64,000 bases of DNA from Pachyseris speciosa (taxonomy: Eukaryota; Cnidaria; Anthozoa; Scleractinia; Pachyseridae): positions 186,001-250,000 of the forward strand of contig JAEMWC010000565.1 of the NCBI GenBank assembly GCA_016490735.1, written 5' to 3'. Below are positions 21,800 to 64,000 of this stretch, piece by piece; the stretch's first letter is position 1; every line of letters begins with the position of its first letter. The notes beneath the pieces are model-generated. The model did not search any database and was not told the origin of the DNA. It worked only from the letters and a program-made list of their open reading frames with translations. Both the position numbers and the translations under genes were made by a program.

Positions 21800-24640
21800 T
21801 GTTATTCAAAAACTGAGCTGAGTTTACCGATGACGTCAATTATCACGCGCGTTTTGTGTGAATAATCAAATGATTAAAGCCGGAACAGAGCCAAGCCTTC
21901 TTACTCGTGGTTCGAGACAGACTGAGCTGTAAAAACTAGAAATTCTTTATGTCTTTACATTAAATCCCCTTGAGATTGAAAGGAGTAAAGAGCGTAAGGG
22001 CCAACCAACATAGTTTAAAAGTTTGTTTTTCTTGCAAAATACGAGACTGGTTATCGGCATAACTTGACTTCAATGTAAAATATTTGAAGTAAAATTCTGG
22101 AATGATTCTTACTCATTCGTGTCTCATAAGCCTCTATTTACAAACATATATGCTTGGATAAGTTTTGCTTTCCACGAAAAGCGCAATGACAATGAGGAGG
22201 GAGGTGAATAGGGGTCAGCAAATCCGTTGATCCGTACTAATTTTTAGGAAAATCCGCCAATCCGCAGATATTGTTTACCAAAATCCGAATCCGCAGGTAT
22301 TTGTTTTCTCTTGCAGTACTGTTCGAGACTTTAGGACCTTAAAACATTCAGATTTTTTGTAAACGACGTCATGAAATTAGCCTCCTGTTTATCCGCACTT
22401 GGCGCCCAAATCGAGCAGTCGTTCCTAACAACAAAGTCAGTGGACCGTCTATCGAGTTCTAAAACAGCCGTTTCTCAGTCTCCCCCTCGTCAGACTTGAT
22501 GTCGTATTCAACCACTTTATCGTCACTATCACAAGTATCTCTGTCACTATCGGGCATGTCCTCTAAACGTTCCTCCTCACTTGCCATCCTTGCAGCCACT
22601 CCGGACATAACCACTCTCTCTGAGCTACGGAGGTGCCTCTAGTATATTATCTCTGTTATAGGCCCATGTCGTGCTATTAATTGTCTCCGGTAGATTTGCT
22701 CTCTGCCTGACTGCAGCTCCAGCGCATTTCTTCAACTTCCAACTCCGACAGCTTAATGTTTGGAAGTGGATGAATAGATGGGAGACAAGAAGCTAAAAGA
22801 CAGCCGGACGTCATGCTCTGGCTCTGAATACACGAGTTTTTTTCACTTGTAAAGTAGAAAAAAGTAGAGGAGGACAGCCACTTCGTAGTTTCATCAGAAT
22901 TGCGGTCCCAAATTCTCGACAGTATTCTTTCTTGGAGAGGAGTGAGTGTTTCAAAGGGGGTGTGGAGTGTAGATGTTAAAAGGGGCAGTGTCACGCAATT
23001 GTACCATCACTATAAAAAAGCTTAAAACTGCCAACGCATCAGCGGAAACCTTAAAATAATGGTCTAGTTTTGTAGTAGTTTTGTAGTACTGCATTGACAC
23101 CATAAACATCTGTATTCCACGTAAGATGACGAGGATGGAAATGGATTGCCAGATTTGCCAGTTTTTTCAAAATTTCAAGCTATGCATTGAAAAATAACCA
23201 AAAAAAATATTATGGTTAGCTCTTCTTGCTAAAATTTAATTGGAATTCATCTTGATGATTCTGTAGAAGCATTTTTTTGCACGATAAAAGATAAAAGGCA
23301 GTAATTTTGGCAGAATTGAACCAAAAACAGCAAAAATCCCGGTGACAGTGCTCCTTTAACATCCAAAGTCATACAGCTGATCATGACTGAGGAGGTTAGT
23401 GTCAGAAAAAGACAGACCAGCCAAAAGAGACTCCAATCTCTTTAAGTCCCAGTGTAGCAAGTCAACAGACTTCACAGCCACAGAAACCATTGCTTGGGGT
23501 CCGTTTAATGAAATTTCCGAAAGGATGTCCTTGCATTGTGCGACTTTTTCTACCGCGTGCGACAATGTTCCTAATGGGTCACTTTGGCCTTTCTCGTGTA
23601 ATGAGAAGGCGTCATACAAATATCCCAAAGCCTTTAGAAATTTCATGGTTTCACAGAGGGATGTCACAATTTTCGCTGAATTTGACTGAGCGTCAGCTAC
23701 AGGTCCATCTTAAAAACCTACTTCATTTCCAGCAAACTTGTCGATGTTGTTGTGGCGTGATCCGAGTGACTGCTCCTTAAAAGGTCAAATTTCTGATGAT
23801 CTAATTCCCCATTCTAACCTTAGGCCAGAGAGGACTAATTAAATTGAAACAAACGGATAAGTTAAGTTCCACGATCCGTACATCAAAGCAAACAGAATCC
23901 ATAATCCACGCTAAAATATTGAAGAAATCCGAGATCCGCTGAGTCTTCGAAATCCGCCAATCCTTAAAATGCATCCTCAAAATCCGAAATCCGAACAGTT
24001 TTTTTTAGCCAAATCCGTTGATCCGCGAATCTATTCACCCCCCTCAATGAGAAAAGCAATGAAGTGTGACGCAACAGACAAAGATGTCACATGTGACCCC
24101 TTCTGTCAGAGGCTGCGGTCGCTCTCGGGTGGTTATGTAATCAAGGATTGCAAGTATATAGCAGTTCTAAAATTGCTCTTTGGTCAACAGTTATACGACT
24201 TTTTTTGTCTATCCAAAGAATGGCCTAGTACTTGTAAGTATCCTTCAATCGGTAATACTTGTAGCCTCCTTAGCAGCCGTTCTTTGTTTTGTCCTAATAG
24301 GACCGACACAAACAACGGCTTCGAAGGAGTTTTTAATGCGTAGGAGTTGCAACATGGAATGCCACTAATACACGTAGCCATAGCACAAAATATGTCCCAG
24401 AAACGTAAAGAAGTGGGAAGGCAGACTTTCCAACTCGGTGTTTTGGCAACGAAATGTTACAGCCATACTCAGAGAAATGAGCAAAGTTGGCAACAAATTT
24501 CCGGCACTACATAAAATGTTTTCAGGAAAGGAGTGTTACAAATGTTGGAACAAGCCGTTTCGAATGTTCACAGTCTTTAATTTGAGGCGTCATTTGAGAC
24601 TGGTGACTTATTGGCCTAAAAAAATAACTGGTAATAATCA
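21800..24640 (+). repeat. Copy 4 of the tandem 5'-flank repeat, split by a DNA transposon
   Basis: The two pieces 21800-22196 and 24045-24640 line up without a gap against the uninterrupted copies at 18128 and 29104. Its end is cut by the Penelope-like element at 24645. Confidence 0.72.
22197..24044. mobile_element. 1.85-kb DNA transposon with 7-bp target duplication
   Basis: Direct repeats CAATGAG (22190-22196, 24045-24051) flank ends GAGGGAGGTGAATAG and CTATTCACCCCCCT, which are inverted repeats. Inner subterminal words (AATCCGTTGATCCG) also repeat inverted. The empty site is seen at 29710-29735. Inside are two minus-strand open frames (22677-22994 and 23356-23667) without recognised domains. 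A 7-8 bp duplication suggests hAT-like, but this is not proven. Confidence 0.72.
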
Positions 24641-24710
24641 GAGCTCATAACTAAGTGAAGCACGATCGTCCGGGTGAGTGTAGTCCTGAGAAGGACTGTT
24701 TGTGGTGACA

Positions 24711-24757
24711 TTGACTGACGTTTCGACAACCTGAGCGGAAATCAGCATCAGAGTCAA
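24711..24757 (-). ncRNA. Minimal hammerhead-like motif, core changed
   Basis: Inverted partner of 26466-26512. Minus strand TTGACT-CTGATGC...GAAA-CG-TC-AGTCAA. Helix I is perfect, but the core ends in C rather than A. Confidence 0.55.
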
Positions 24758-25135
24758 GTGATTTGAGTAACGTCAGGAGATGGTATAAGTACCCTGGTCG
24801 TACGAAATCGTGATGTTATTGGTTGTCTGTCAGTTAAGCCTAGATGTTTTTGGCTGTAAAGACTATAAACCGTGATTGATGCGTTTCCATCCGTCTTTTG
24901 TTAGTCAAATGTTCGTAGGTGTATTGTTAGTCAAATTAGTCGGTGTGTCTATTGTTTGTCTGTTGTTGATATCGTCAATAAGTCGTTTGTAAGGTGCGGG
25001 AAGCTGTTGGCAACGGTTCAGTGGTGTCTGTTCTAAGTTAGTAAACCAACTTTCCAGTGCGATCCGTTGGTGGTAGTTAATACAGTAGGTAATACATTTA
25101 GCAGAGTCCCAGTCGATTGTGTGGTTTGTCAGTAA

Positions 25136-25774
25136 ATGGTGCTCAGCAATGTTATTGTTGATGTCACCATTTCTCGTAGCTCGTTCGACATAATGGACGA
25201 CTTAATGGACTTACTGAACCTTTGCCTTACGTCAACCTACTTTCAGTACGACAGCAAACACTACAAACAGTTGCACGGGACAGCTATAGGCTCACCAGTT
25301 TTCGTTGTTGTAGCAGATATCGTCATGCAAAACATCGAGGGACAAGCCCTTGCGACTTACGAACGAACGCTACCGCTTTGGATACGTTACGTCGACGACA
25401 CTTTCACAGCTGTACACAAAGACGAAATCGGGGATTTTCACGAACACCTCAACAGACAGAGCGCCCACATACAGTTCACCAAGGAGATCGAGGAAAATGG
25501 TAAGATACCTTTTCTAGACTGCCTTGTTAGCCGTGACAACAACAGACTACAGACGACAGTTTACAGAAAACCTACACACACTAGCAGACTACTTGACGAA
25601 TCATCTTACAACCCTACTTCACACAAAGCAACGACGATACGGACCTTAACGAGACGAGCGCAACTAGTTTGTGACTCGCGCGACAGTTTAGCAGACGAAC
25701 GCAAATACTTAGACAACGTTTTGAAAAAACAACTACAACGTAACACTTACAGTACAGGACGCTACCAACGCTAA
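25136..25774 (+). pseudogene. Penelope reverse transcriptase fragment with chimeric start
   Basis: From about 25187 the frame reads DLMDLLNLCLTSTYFQYDSK, LHGTAIGSPVFVV, LPLWIRYVDDTFTAVHKD and IPFLDCL: RT motifs including the catalytic Y-V-D-D. The first 17 codons (MVLSNVIVDVTISRSSF) are the antisense of the GIY-YIG region from the inverted arm, so they are not part of the ancestral protein. Motifs upstream of 'YKQLHGTAIGSP' are missing. It stops at 25772 before the endonuclease. Confidence 0.75.
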
Positions 25775-25862
25775 CCCGACACTAGTAACTACAGCGACTA
25801 TACCCTACATCAAAGGAAATTCTGAAACCGTTGCACGGATACTACAACCTTACAACTGATCC

Positions 25863-26171
25863 GTGTCGTTCACAGACCCAAAAACTTTGCAACAACTGTT
25901 GACGAACGTTAAGGACAAAGACAAACCAAAGGACAAACAGGGAGCAGTTTACAAGATCGAATGCTGCGACTGCCAGGCTTCTTATATCAGTGAGACTGGC
26001 AGAAATTTGAACGTAAGACTGAAAGAACATAAACGAGCGACGAGGAATGGTGACACCAACAATAACATTGCTGAGCACCATTTACTGACAAACCACACAA
26101 TCGACTGGGACTCTGCTAAATGCATTACCTACTGTACTAACTACCACCAGCGAATCGCACTGGAAAGTTGA
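25863..26171 (+). pseudogene. Penelope GIY-YIG endonuclease fragment
   Basis: AVYKIECCDCQASYISETGR, then LNVRLKEHKRATRNGD and NIAEHHLLTNHTIDWDSAKC. The family motif Y-I-G-E-T-G-R appears as Y-I-S-E-T-G-R, one replaced residue. The frame is offset from the reverse transcriptase fragment. Confidence 0.72.
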
Positions 26172-26465
26172 TTTACTAACTTAAACAGACACCACTAAAC
26201 CGGTGCCAACAGCTTCCCCCACCTTACAAACGACTTATTGATGATTTCAACAACAGACAAACAATAGACAAACGTGACTAACAATACACCAATGAACATT
26301 TGATTAACAAAAGACGGATGGAAACACACCAATCACGGTTTACAGTCTTCACAGCCAATAACATCTAAGCTTAACTGACAGACAACCAATAACATCACGA
26401 CTTCGTTGACCAATCACACCAACGACCAGAGTACTTATACCATCTCCTGACGTTACTCAAATCAC

Positions 26466-26512
26466 TTGACTCTGATGATGACTTCCGCTCAGGTTGTCGA
26501 AACGTCAGTCAA
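26466..26512 (+). ncRNA. Minimal hammerhead ribozyme of Penelope type
   Basis: Helix I TTGACT/AGTCAA perfect; core CTGATGA (26472-26478); helix II GAC..CC-GCTCA-GG..GTC; GAAA (26499-26502); C-G in place of helix III; cleavage after TC at 26505-26506. Hammerheads with almost no helix III are known from Penelope-like elements and are thought to act as dimers. Confidence 0.72.
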
Positions 26513-26675
26513 TGTCACCACAAACGGTCCGTCTCAGGACTACACTCACCCGAACGATCGTGCCTCACTCAGTTATGATATGACTCGTGGGTTTAAACCA
26601 TTTACAATCAGAACTCAGTAAGTACGTTCAAAGGGATGTTAACCGTTTTTGTGTGTAATTTGCATATCAAATCAA

Positions 26676-26994
26676 GGCCCCTTCCAAACGTTGCGCTATT
26701 AACACGCCTAGCTAAATTCAAGAATTACATTCGACTTAAGCACGGCACAAGCATGCGCGACGTTTGAAATCATTCAGTCCGGCAGGTTGAAATAAGTTCG
26801 GCACGACTATTTAGCAGGCAGAAGCGCGACTTGGTTTCAAACGGGGTGCTCTTGTCGTGCCAAACTGAATTCATAAATTAAATTAATGTCTTGTGAATTC
26901 GACGTCTGGACCAGTGCCGTGCTATATCAAAACACTGCGAGGTCAAGTTCATGTAAATTTGGCCCGGCAGTAGCGCGACGTTTGGGACAGGCCC
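26676..26994. repeat. MITE with GGCCC ends
   Basis: Ends GGCCCCTTCCAAACGTTGCG and GCGCGACGTTTGGGACAGGC are imperfect inverted repeats. Internal inverted words (CGACGTTTG) recur. Same end type as 45170-45290 and 58348-58530. Confidence 0.55.
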
Positions 26995-27019
26995 AAATTT
27001 CGTGAAGGGTATCACAAAA

Positions 27020-27038
27020 AATAATAATAATAAAAAAA

Positions 27039-27085
<47 letters not shown>
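27020..27085. repeat. (AAT)n microsatellite
   Basis: Trinucleotide run. Position next to the MITE suggests no function. Confidence 0.85.
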
Positions 27086-27087
<2 letters not shown>

Positions 27088-27805
27088 CGAATGCGTAGCA
27101 GATTAGTCTAAATAAGCATGACAGGCTCGAGCTATCGAAATTAACTTGCTCTTAAACTGGAATAGTTAAAGAAACTTTTACTATATATATTTAGCCATAT
27201 TAAAGACTACTTGCAGTCTACGGTTATGAACTTCGCATGGCCTTTCTTAGCCAATTTTGTATCCAAAAGATTGAGGATCACGAGGGAAAAAGAAGAGTGT
27301 TACAATCAGATGAACTATTCGATAGTAAGCGTTTGAAAACAAACAAACAAACAAACAAACAAGCAATCATTGCTTACTCACAAATAGTTTCAGATGAAAG
27401 CGCAAAGGAATTCACTACGGTTGCATTGCAAGAATTACAACGAATTGCGATGTATGTGTTTCTTCGAAGATTCTTAAAGGAGGTGGAGAAATTAGACAAT
27501 CAAGTAACATACATATCTCATATTCAGTAGAAAATGACATGCAATCTTGACATAAATGTCCCGTGTAAACAAAAAAAATACACAGGAATACGAACACTTT
27601 TGGGGGGTTTTGGGAAAACGCATAGCTTATAGACGCCTTATAAGGGATGACCACAAATAAATTATAAGGATTATTACTGTAAAATACATCCTCCAGTAAT
27701 AATAGTTTTAAAGAGAATTAAATCTCGCATTGGAGATATAATGTACTTGAAAGATATATTATAACTCAAGACAACATAAAGGAACGTCATAAACGAATGG
27801 AAAAT
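27086..27805. other. Gene-free stretch
   Basis: Contains an open frame (27237-27530) with an AAAC repeat in it and no recognisable protein. No gene supported. Confidence 0.35.
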
Positions 27806-28124
27806 TCATTTACTTTCGATTCCGAGAAACTAACTGGTAATGGATAGCTCTTTTGTTTGGTTTTGTTTTTTTGTTGTTGTTGTCCTTTTTTCGGGGAACA
27901 GAAAAAATGCTTCTGTTTACTATGCAACTACAAATAGTTCTTTTTTTTTCTTTTCCTAGAAACTGAAAATCTGCATACGTTTATTTTGCGAATACACAAA
28001 CTCCAAACATTTTCTTTAATGCGCCATTTTCCCTTTTATCAAAATCGATGCCATATGAAACAACGAACAGTACAGCCAAACGGTCAAAAAAGAATGATGC
28101 ACTATTAATAGCCAGGCCATATGA

Positions 28125-28187
<63 letters not shown>

Positions 28188-28268
28188 ATCGATGCCATAT
28201 GAAACAACGAACAGTACAGCCAAACGGTCAAAAAAGAATGATGCACTATTAATAGCCAAGCCATATGA

Positions 28269-28307
<39 letters not shown>

Positions 28308-28309
28308 TA

Positions 28310-28355
<46 letters not shown>

Positions 28356-28504
28356 TTGGAATAATTACGTGATGGAGCTATAATTATCTTGACAGTAGTA
28401 TAGGAAGGAAAAAGAACATGTAAAATGTTCCTTACACCATTTCCTAAACCATGTTAATGTTAGCGTGCCTAGCGAACTAATAAACGCGAGTGGCATAATT
28501 GTAT
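27806..28504. repeat. Copy 5 (partial) of the 5'-flank repeat, with an internal tandem duplication and microsatellites
   Basis: 27806-28130 matches 12745-13060 and 20880-21180. A block of about 85 bases (AAATCGATGCCATATGAAAC to CATATGAAACAAT) occurs twice, at 28038 and 28186, each followed by an AT run. An ATT run (28312-28354) follows. Confidence 0.65.
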
Positions 28505-30950
28505 GGGTGCAAATGTTAGGTAAACCCTTGCCAACAGTTGTTTCGACGGTACATCAAGTCAAGAAAGTTGAAAGAAATGAAGAAAATGTTTAGTAAAATG
28601 TTGAAAAAATGTACATTATTCCGTACATTTTTAAACTATACCTGCACAAGGCTCATTTATAATTATTTAGCAGCTCTTCTTAAAAGGCAGAATGGCGATT
28701 CTGTTTCCCCTCATGTCGCTCTAAGGATCGAGGAACTCATAATAGTCTTATACTGAAGGGAAGCAGTATGGTTGGGGCGAGTTGGGAGGGGGAGGCTTCC
28801 TGAGAGGTTACCTTTAAACTCATATATAACATCCTATATAACACTTTGTTATGCTACCACTTTGAATAAGGCAAACCTTTGAAGCAGAGCTCTCCCGTCT
28901 TGCTCTCATATAGTGTTCCACCACCTTCACAACCTCGGGCACTTTCCGCTCCTTAAAAGAGTTTTCCTCGTCACCAGGGTTCATGCTGTACAAACAATGA
29001 TATTTATCTTAATTTATAATTTGGATAGTCAGAAGTAAGTAGTCGACACTAAATATTGTGATCCGTCGTTATCGGAATGTGGTAAATTGGCGTTTTCCAG
29101 GAATGTTATTCAAAAACTGAGCTGAGTTTACCGATGACGTCAATTATCACGCGCGTTTTGTGTGAATAATCAAATGATTAAAGCCGGAACAGAGCCAAGC
29201 CTTCTTACTCGTGGTTCGAGACAGACGGAGCTGTAAAAACTAGAAATTCTTTATGTCTTTACATTAAATCCCCTTGAGACTGAAAGGAGTAAAGAGCGTA
29301 AGGGCCAACCAACATAATTTAAAAGGTTGTTTTTCTTACAAAATACGAGACTGGTTATCGGCATAACTTGACTTCAATGTAAAATATTTGAAGTAAAATT
29401 CTGGAATGATTCTTACTCATTCGTGTCTCATAAGCCTCTATTTACAAACATATGTGCCGTACTCAAAGAAATGAGCAAAGTTGGGAACAAATTTCACTAC
29501 ATCTTTTTTTTCCGAGAAAATGAAAATCTGCATACGTTTATTGGAATAATTACGCAGTGGAGCTATAATTACCTTGACGGTAGTATAGGAAAGAAAAAGA
29601 ACATATAAAATGTTCCTTACACCATTTCCTAAACCATGTTAATGTTAGCGTTTCTAATAAACGCGAGTGGAAAACATTTGTGCTTGGATAAGTTTTTCTT
29701 TCCACGAAAAGCGCAATGACAATGAGAAAAGCAATGAAGTGTGACGCAACAGACAGCCGACAGACGCAACAGCCTCTTCTGTCAGAGGCTGCGGTCGCTC
29801 TCGGGTGGTTATGTAATCAAGGATTGCAAGTATATAGCAGTTTTAAAATTGCTCTTTGGTCAACAGTTATACGACTTTTTTTGTCTATCCAAAGAATGGC
29901 CTAGTACTTGTAAGTATCCTTCAATCGGTAATACTTGTAGCCTCCTTCGCAGCCGTTCTTTGTTTTGTCCTAATAGGACCGACACAAACAACGGCTTCGA
30001 AGGAGTTTTTAATGCGTAAGAGTTGCAACACGGAATTCCATTAATACACGTAGCCATAGGACAAAATATGCCCCAGAAACGTGAAGAAGTGGGAAGGTAG
30101 ACTTTCCAACTCGATATTTTGGCAACGAAATGTTACAGCCGTACTCAAAGAAATGAGCAAAGTTGGGAACAAATTTCACTACATTAGTAGACGTTTTCAG
30201 ATTGTTTGTTTAGTGTTTTCAAAGAATGCTGATTTTGCAGAGTATAGTGGTAGTGAGTGCGGTGTTTTGTGATCCCATGAAGATCCTTATGTTGACTAAA
30301 GTTGAAAAAAAAAAAAAAAGACATGAAGAAACACGAAATGAACCTCGTCCATTAGCGAAGCCCTTTTGGAGGCTTAAGGATAACTCTAAACACCTTGAAA
30401 GTGATGGCCTTCAATGGATTATAATGATAATTTTACTAAAACACATCAGTTTTTAGAGCTTATATAGGAGCTGCGACGCTACCGCGAGAATAGCAATCTC
30501 GCATTGGCCATAACAAACTAAACTTGTTGTTACCAGAAATTTGATAGAATCAGAAAACAGCCAACAGAAGAAACTGTTCGTTATGAATGCAGCTTAACAA
30601 TTCAGTTCTCAGGCCTCAACTCGCGATTCTTCAGTGGTAAAAATAGTATTTTGGTAGAAGCGATTTACTAGTTTCTTCGATTTTATTTCTCGTGAAACTC
30701 TGGCACACAACAAAACGTTTCCGCGTTTCAGTGTGTCAATATTGTGGCAGCGATGTCTTGAAAGAAGTGACCCTCACATAAAAGGTCAGCACCGAGCTTT
30801 CTAATTCCGAGAAATTGATTCTCATTGGCGATTGATAGTTCTTTTTTTTTTCCCGAAAGTGGATGAACTGCTTCTGTTTACTTTGCAAAAACAGTTAACA
30901 CTTTGTTTGACTGAAACACAAACGTTTTGGAGGGAGCAAACTTATGGTCT
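28505..30950 (+). repeat. Copy 6 of the 5'-flank repeat, abutting the large gene
   Basis: 28505-29104 matches 21191-21790; 29104-30110 matches copies 2 and 4; 30180-30900 matches the 3' half of copies 1 and 3 (TTATGTTGAC, AGGAGGCTTA-like words). It ends less than 400 bases before the first coding exon. A donor-like TTGTAAGTATCC is at 29908. Confidence 0.7.
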
Positions 30951-31323
30951 TGTCGACGTACTCTTACCTCTTAGTGCTTAACTTTCAGTTAACTAGTACG
31001 TTTATTGCGCGACCGTGCATATCGAAGTCTTATATTATGTTCAAGTTTCTCGCAGTACAGGTTGCTGCTGCGTTGGGTAGTAAATCCACTTACTGCCAGG
31101 ACTCTCTTATTATTATTATTGTTGCTGTTGCTTCTTGTTCAGCCCTCTGTGCACAGAAGGCGGCACCAGGAACAGCAATAGCAATAATTGTCCTGGCTTC
31201 CCCATACACCTTGCGAGATTCCTAACGTACATCTTACGGACATCACTTCCAGGCAGGTGATTTGGACTGACTGCTCGATGCAAACCCTGCATTACGGCCA
31301 TACACCATAAAAGGAACTCCACG

Positions 31324-62506
<31,183 letters not shown>

Positions 62507-62778
62507 GTTAGTTTCCTCACGATCTTTCAAGAGATCTTTTTAATTTTTTGTTTATCTCTTGAATAAGGATTTGTGATTTGTACTTTGATTTGCAGAATTA
62601 TACTTTCAAGTGGTAAAAATTTTGAAGCTATGGAAACGTCTAACGCAACTTTTGGCACTTTAAACTATATTTAAAAGAACAAATTGCCATTCCGCACTGT
62701 AACAGGTGAAGGTCTAAGACCGGAACGTTTTATTAAATTTTTATTTTTTACAAGTTTTTTAACGCCAGAGGTTGTTGG
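62507..62778. other. Start of intron 20
   Basis: AT-rich; nothing recognised. Confidence 0.4.
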
Positions 62779-64000
62779 GCCTCGACTTTTCGTCGAGGGT
62801 TTGCATAACTTTCGAGAACTCTCCCAACCCCCTCAGTGTTTAGATGAGGCTATGTAAACAAAACCCTCTAGTGCTTTTACAAAATATTTCTCAAAAAATA
62901 ACTCGCCAAATGAGGGGAAATTTTGTCCTTTTACTTCTTACTTCTTGATTGAAATAGATTTTCTCAATACACGCTCTTAACAATCATATTTCCTACTAGC
63001 CAATCATAACGTGCATCTGGAAGGACATGAACCAATCACAATTCGCGTTATAAAAGTCAAAATTAAGTTGAAATTTGTGGCAAGTCACAGTGAGCGCCAT
63101 GCTGATTAAAGCGATTTCAACTTTGAATCCTCCTAAATCTTGCAGAAAAATCCCGAAAGTTCAGCGAGAACTAGAAGAAATGTTCAAAATATACGATTCT
63201 GTAAGGAAAGAACTTCAAGATGAGAAGTTTGTTTAAGCTGGAAATGAATTTTATTGTGCTTGACTGCTTTTGAAAGGGACGTGAAATTGACTGAATAGGC
63301 TAGTTTGGAATTGTGGTATAACAAAAGAGCAGAGTCGAGGTTCAGGGGAATAATTTGCATTTTCTTTTATCAAAAACAAAGGAAAATGCAAATTATTCCC
63401 CTGAACCTAGACTTGGTTTTTGTTCTCCCACAATTTCAAACTAGCCTATTGGCAGCCCGAGAACATGGGAAGACGAATCGCTCATCGCGCCCTGTGAACT
63501 TTTGCAGGCTAGGAATCATAGCCCAAGCAGCGGATCCAGGTTGTAGCATATTTTTTAAGCGGAGAAGGTCTCAGAGAAAAAACATTTTAGGCAAATTTCA
63601 CGGCCAAAAAACGGCAACCGATCGGCCGTGCAAAGTTTGATTAATAAAGAATGTCTTATAGAGAATTTTATTGTAGTGCGCTTAATGCAAAAATTACCTT
63701 AATAACGGTTACTGGGTATTTTGTTGCATATTTTGTCGTCTTCGCTTGAGCTCCCTCGACGAGGTCGACTAGTTCACGATCATCGAGGCAGGCAATGCGC
63801 TGTGGTTTTTCTTTTGCTTTCTTTCCTCGGGCTCACGGAAGAAGAGATAGCTAAACCCCAAATCGAAATTTGACAATTTTTTACCAGTTCCTTAATTTTT
63901 GTACTTGAAATTACTTTACGAGTCTTGCGAAAGCTTTGAAATGTTTTCAAATTGTACCGGGAAACACAGAGAGCGTGACGTCACAACCGCGTTTACATAC
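62779..64000. mobile_element. Second copy of the 13.4-kb transposon family, cut by window end
   Basis: It matches 13520-14640 nearly base for base (AGGGTTTGCATAACTTTCGA; later GATCGGCC, GTGACGTCACAACC). It lacks the left palindromic half and has a nested palindrome at 63298-63451. Confidence 0.65.
63298..63451. repeat. Palindromic MITE nested in the transposon copy
   Basis: TAGGCTAGTTTGGAATTGTG and its inverse AATTTCAAACTAGCCTA bound a near-perfect foldback around AATAATTTGCATTTTC. The other family copy (near 14010) reads straight across the site, so this is a later insertion. Confidence 0.75.

Larger units (their letters stand above)
24645..26578 (+). mobile_element. Penelope-like element with inverted terminal arms
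   Basis: Left arm 24645-25185 is the inverted copy of right arm 26040-26578, each with a minimal hammerhead. Between them lie a reverse transcriptase fragment (25190-25774) and a GIY-YIG fragment (25863-26171) in a different frame. Inverted terminal arms of this kind occur in known Penelope-like elements. The frame break and missing RT N-terminus show it is inactive. Confidence 0.78.

Noticed and set aside
22677..23667. Minus-strand open frames as a host gene
   Set aside because: Both lie inside a transposon with a clear target duplication and have no splice-linked partners I could trace.
28038..28290. Possible CRISPR array (repeat, spacer, repeat)
   Set aside because: Only two long copies with microsatellite between them, in eukaryotic DNA.
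28016..28383. Tyr-Ile repeat frames on both strands
   Set aside because: They are translations of TA and ATT microsatellites.
31116..31322. Minus-strand 68-codon frame before exon 1
   Set aside because: It overlaps the presumed 5' UTR of the large gene and ends in a Q run from a TTG-type repeat; no other support.

Overview
The window is animal nuclear DNA, most likely from an anthozoan cnidarian such as a stony coral or close relative. This is inferred from three things: AT-rich sequence, GT-AG split genes, and a repeat load of Penelope-like elements, hammerhead-ribozyme repeats, tRNA-headed SINEs and palindromic MITEs. I ran no database search, so the organism is an inference.

Region 1-31,300 holds no convincing host gene. 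It contains long foldback palindromes, LINE and SINE tails, a Crypton-like fragment and a hammerhead retrozyme-like tandem interrupted by a U2-snRNA-headed insert (14.7-16.1 kb). It also contains several broken Penelope-like elements (5.7-6.3, 16.1-17.4, 17.4-18.1 and 24.6-26.6 kb). From about 11 to 30.9 kb, diverged copies of one 2-3 kb segment lie in tandem. The last copy abuts the first coding exon of the large gene, so the array looks like repeated duplication of that gene's 5' flank.

Region 31,324-62,506 is dominated by one plus-strand gene. I traced 20 coding exons (10,298 nt, 3,432 codons) whose splice phases agree throughout. The gene runs on past the last traced exon, so the 3' end is missing. 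The product has a signal peptide, three SRCR domains, long parallel beta-helix (PbH1) tracts with three 'N-W/F-W-G' cap motifs, a MAM domain, a C-type lectin domain, two EGF-like repeats, a PSI domain and a less familiar C-terminal region with two furin-like sites. The signal peptide, SRCR, PbH1 and lectin order matches Drosophila Bark beetle/Anakonda, the tricellular junction organiser. MAM, EGF and PSI are additions or lineage features.

The 5.1-kb intron between the two MAM exons may host two small nested transcripts, one on each strand. Other introns carry a LINE 3' end, MITEs, SINEs, microsatellites and one further hammerhead-like motif. From 62.78 kb to the window end lies a second copy of the repeat family seen at 13.4-14.65 kb.
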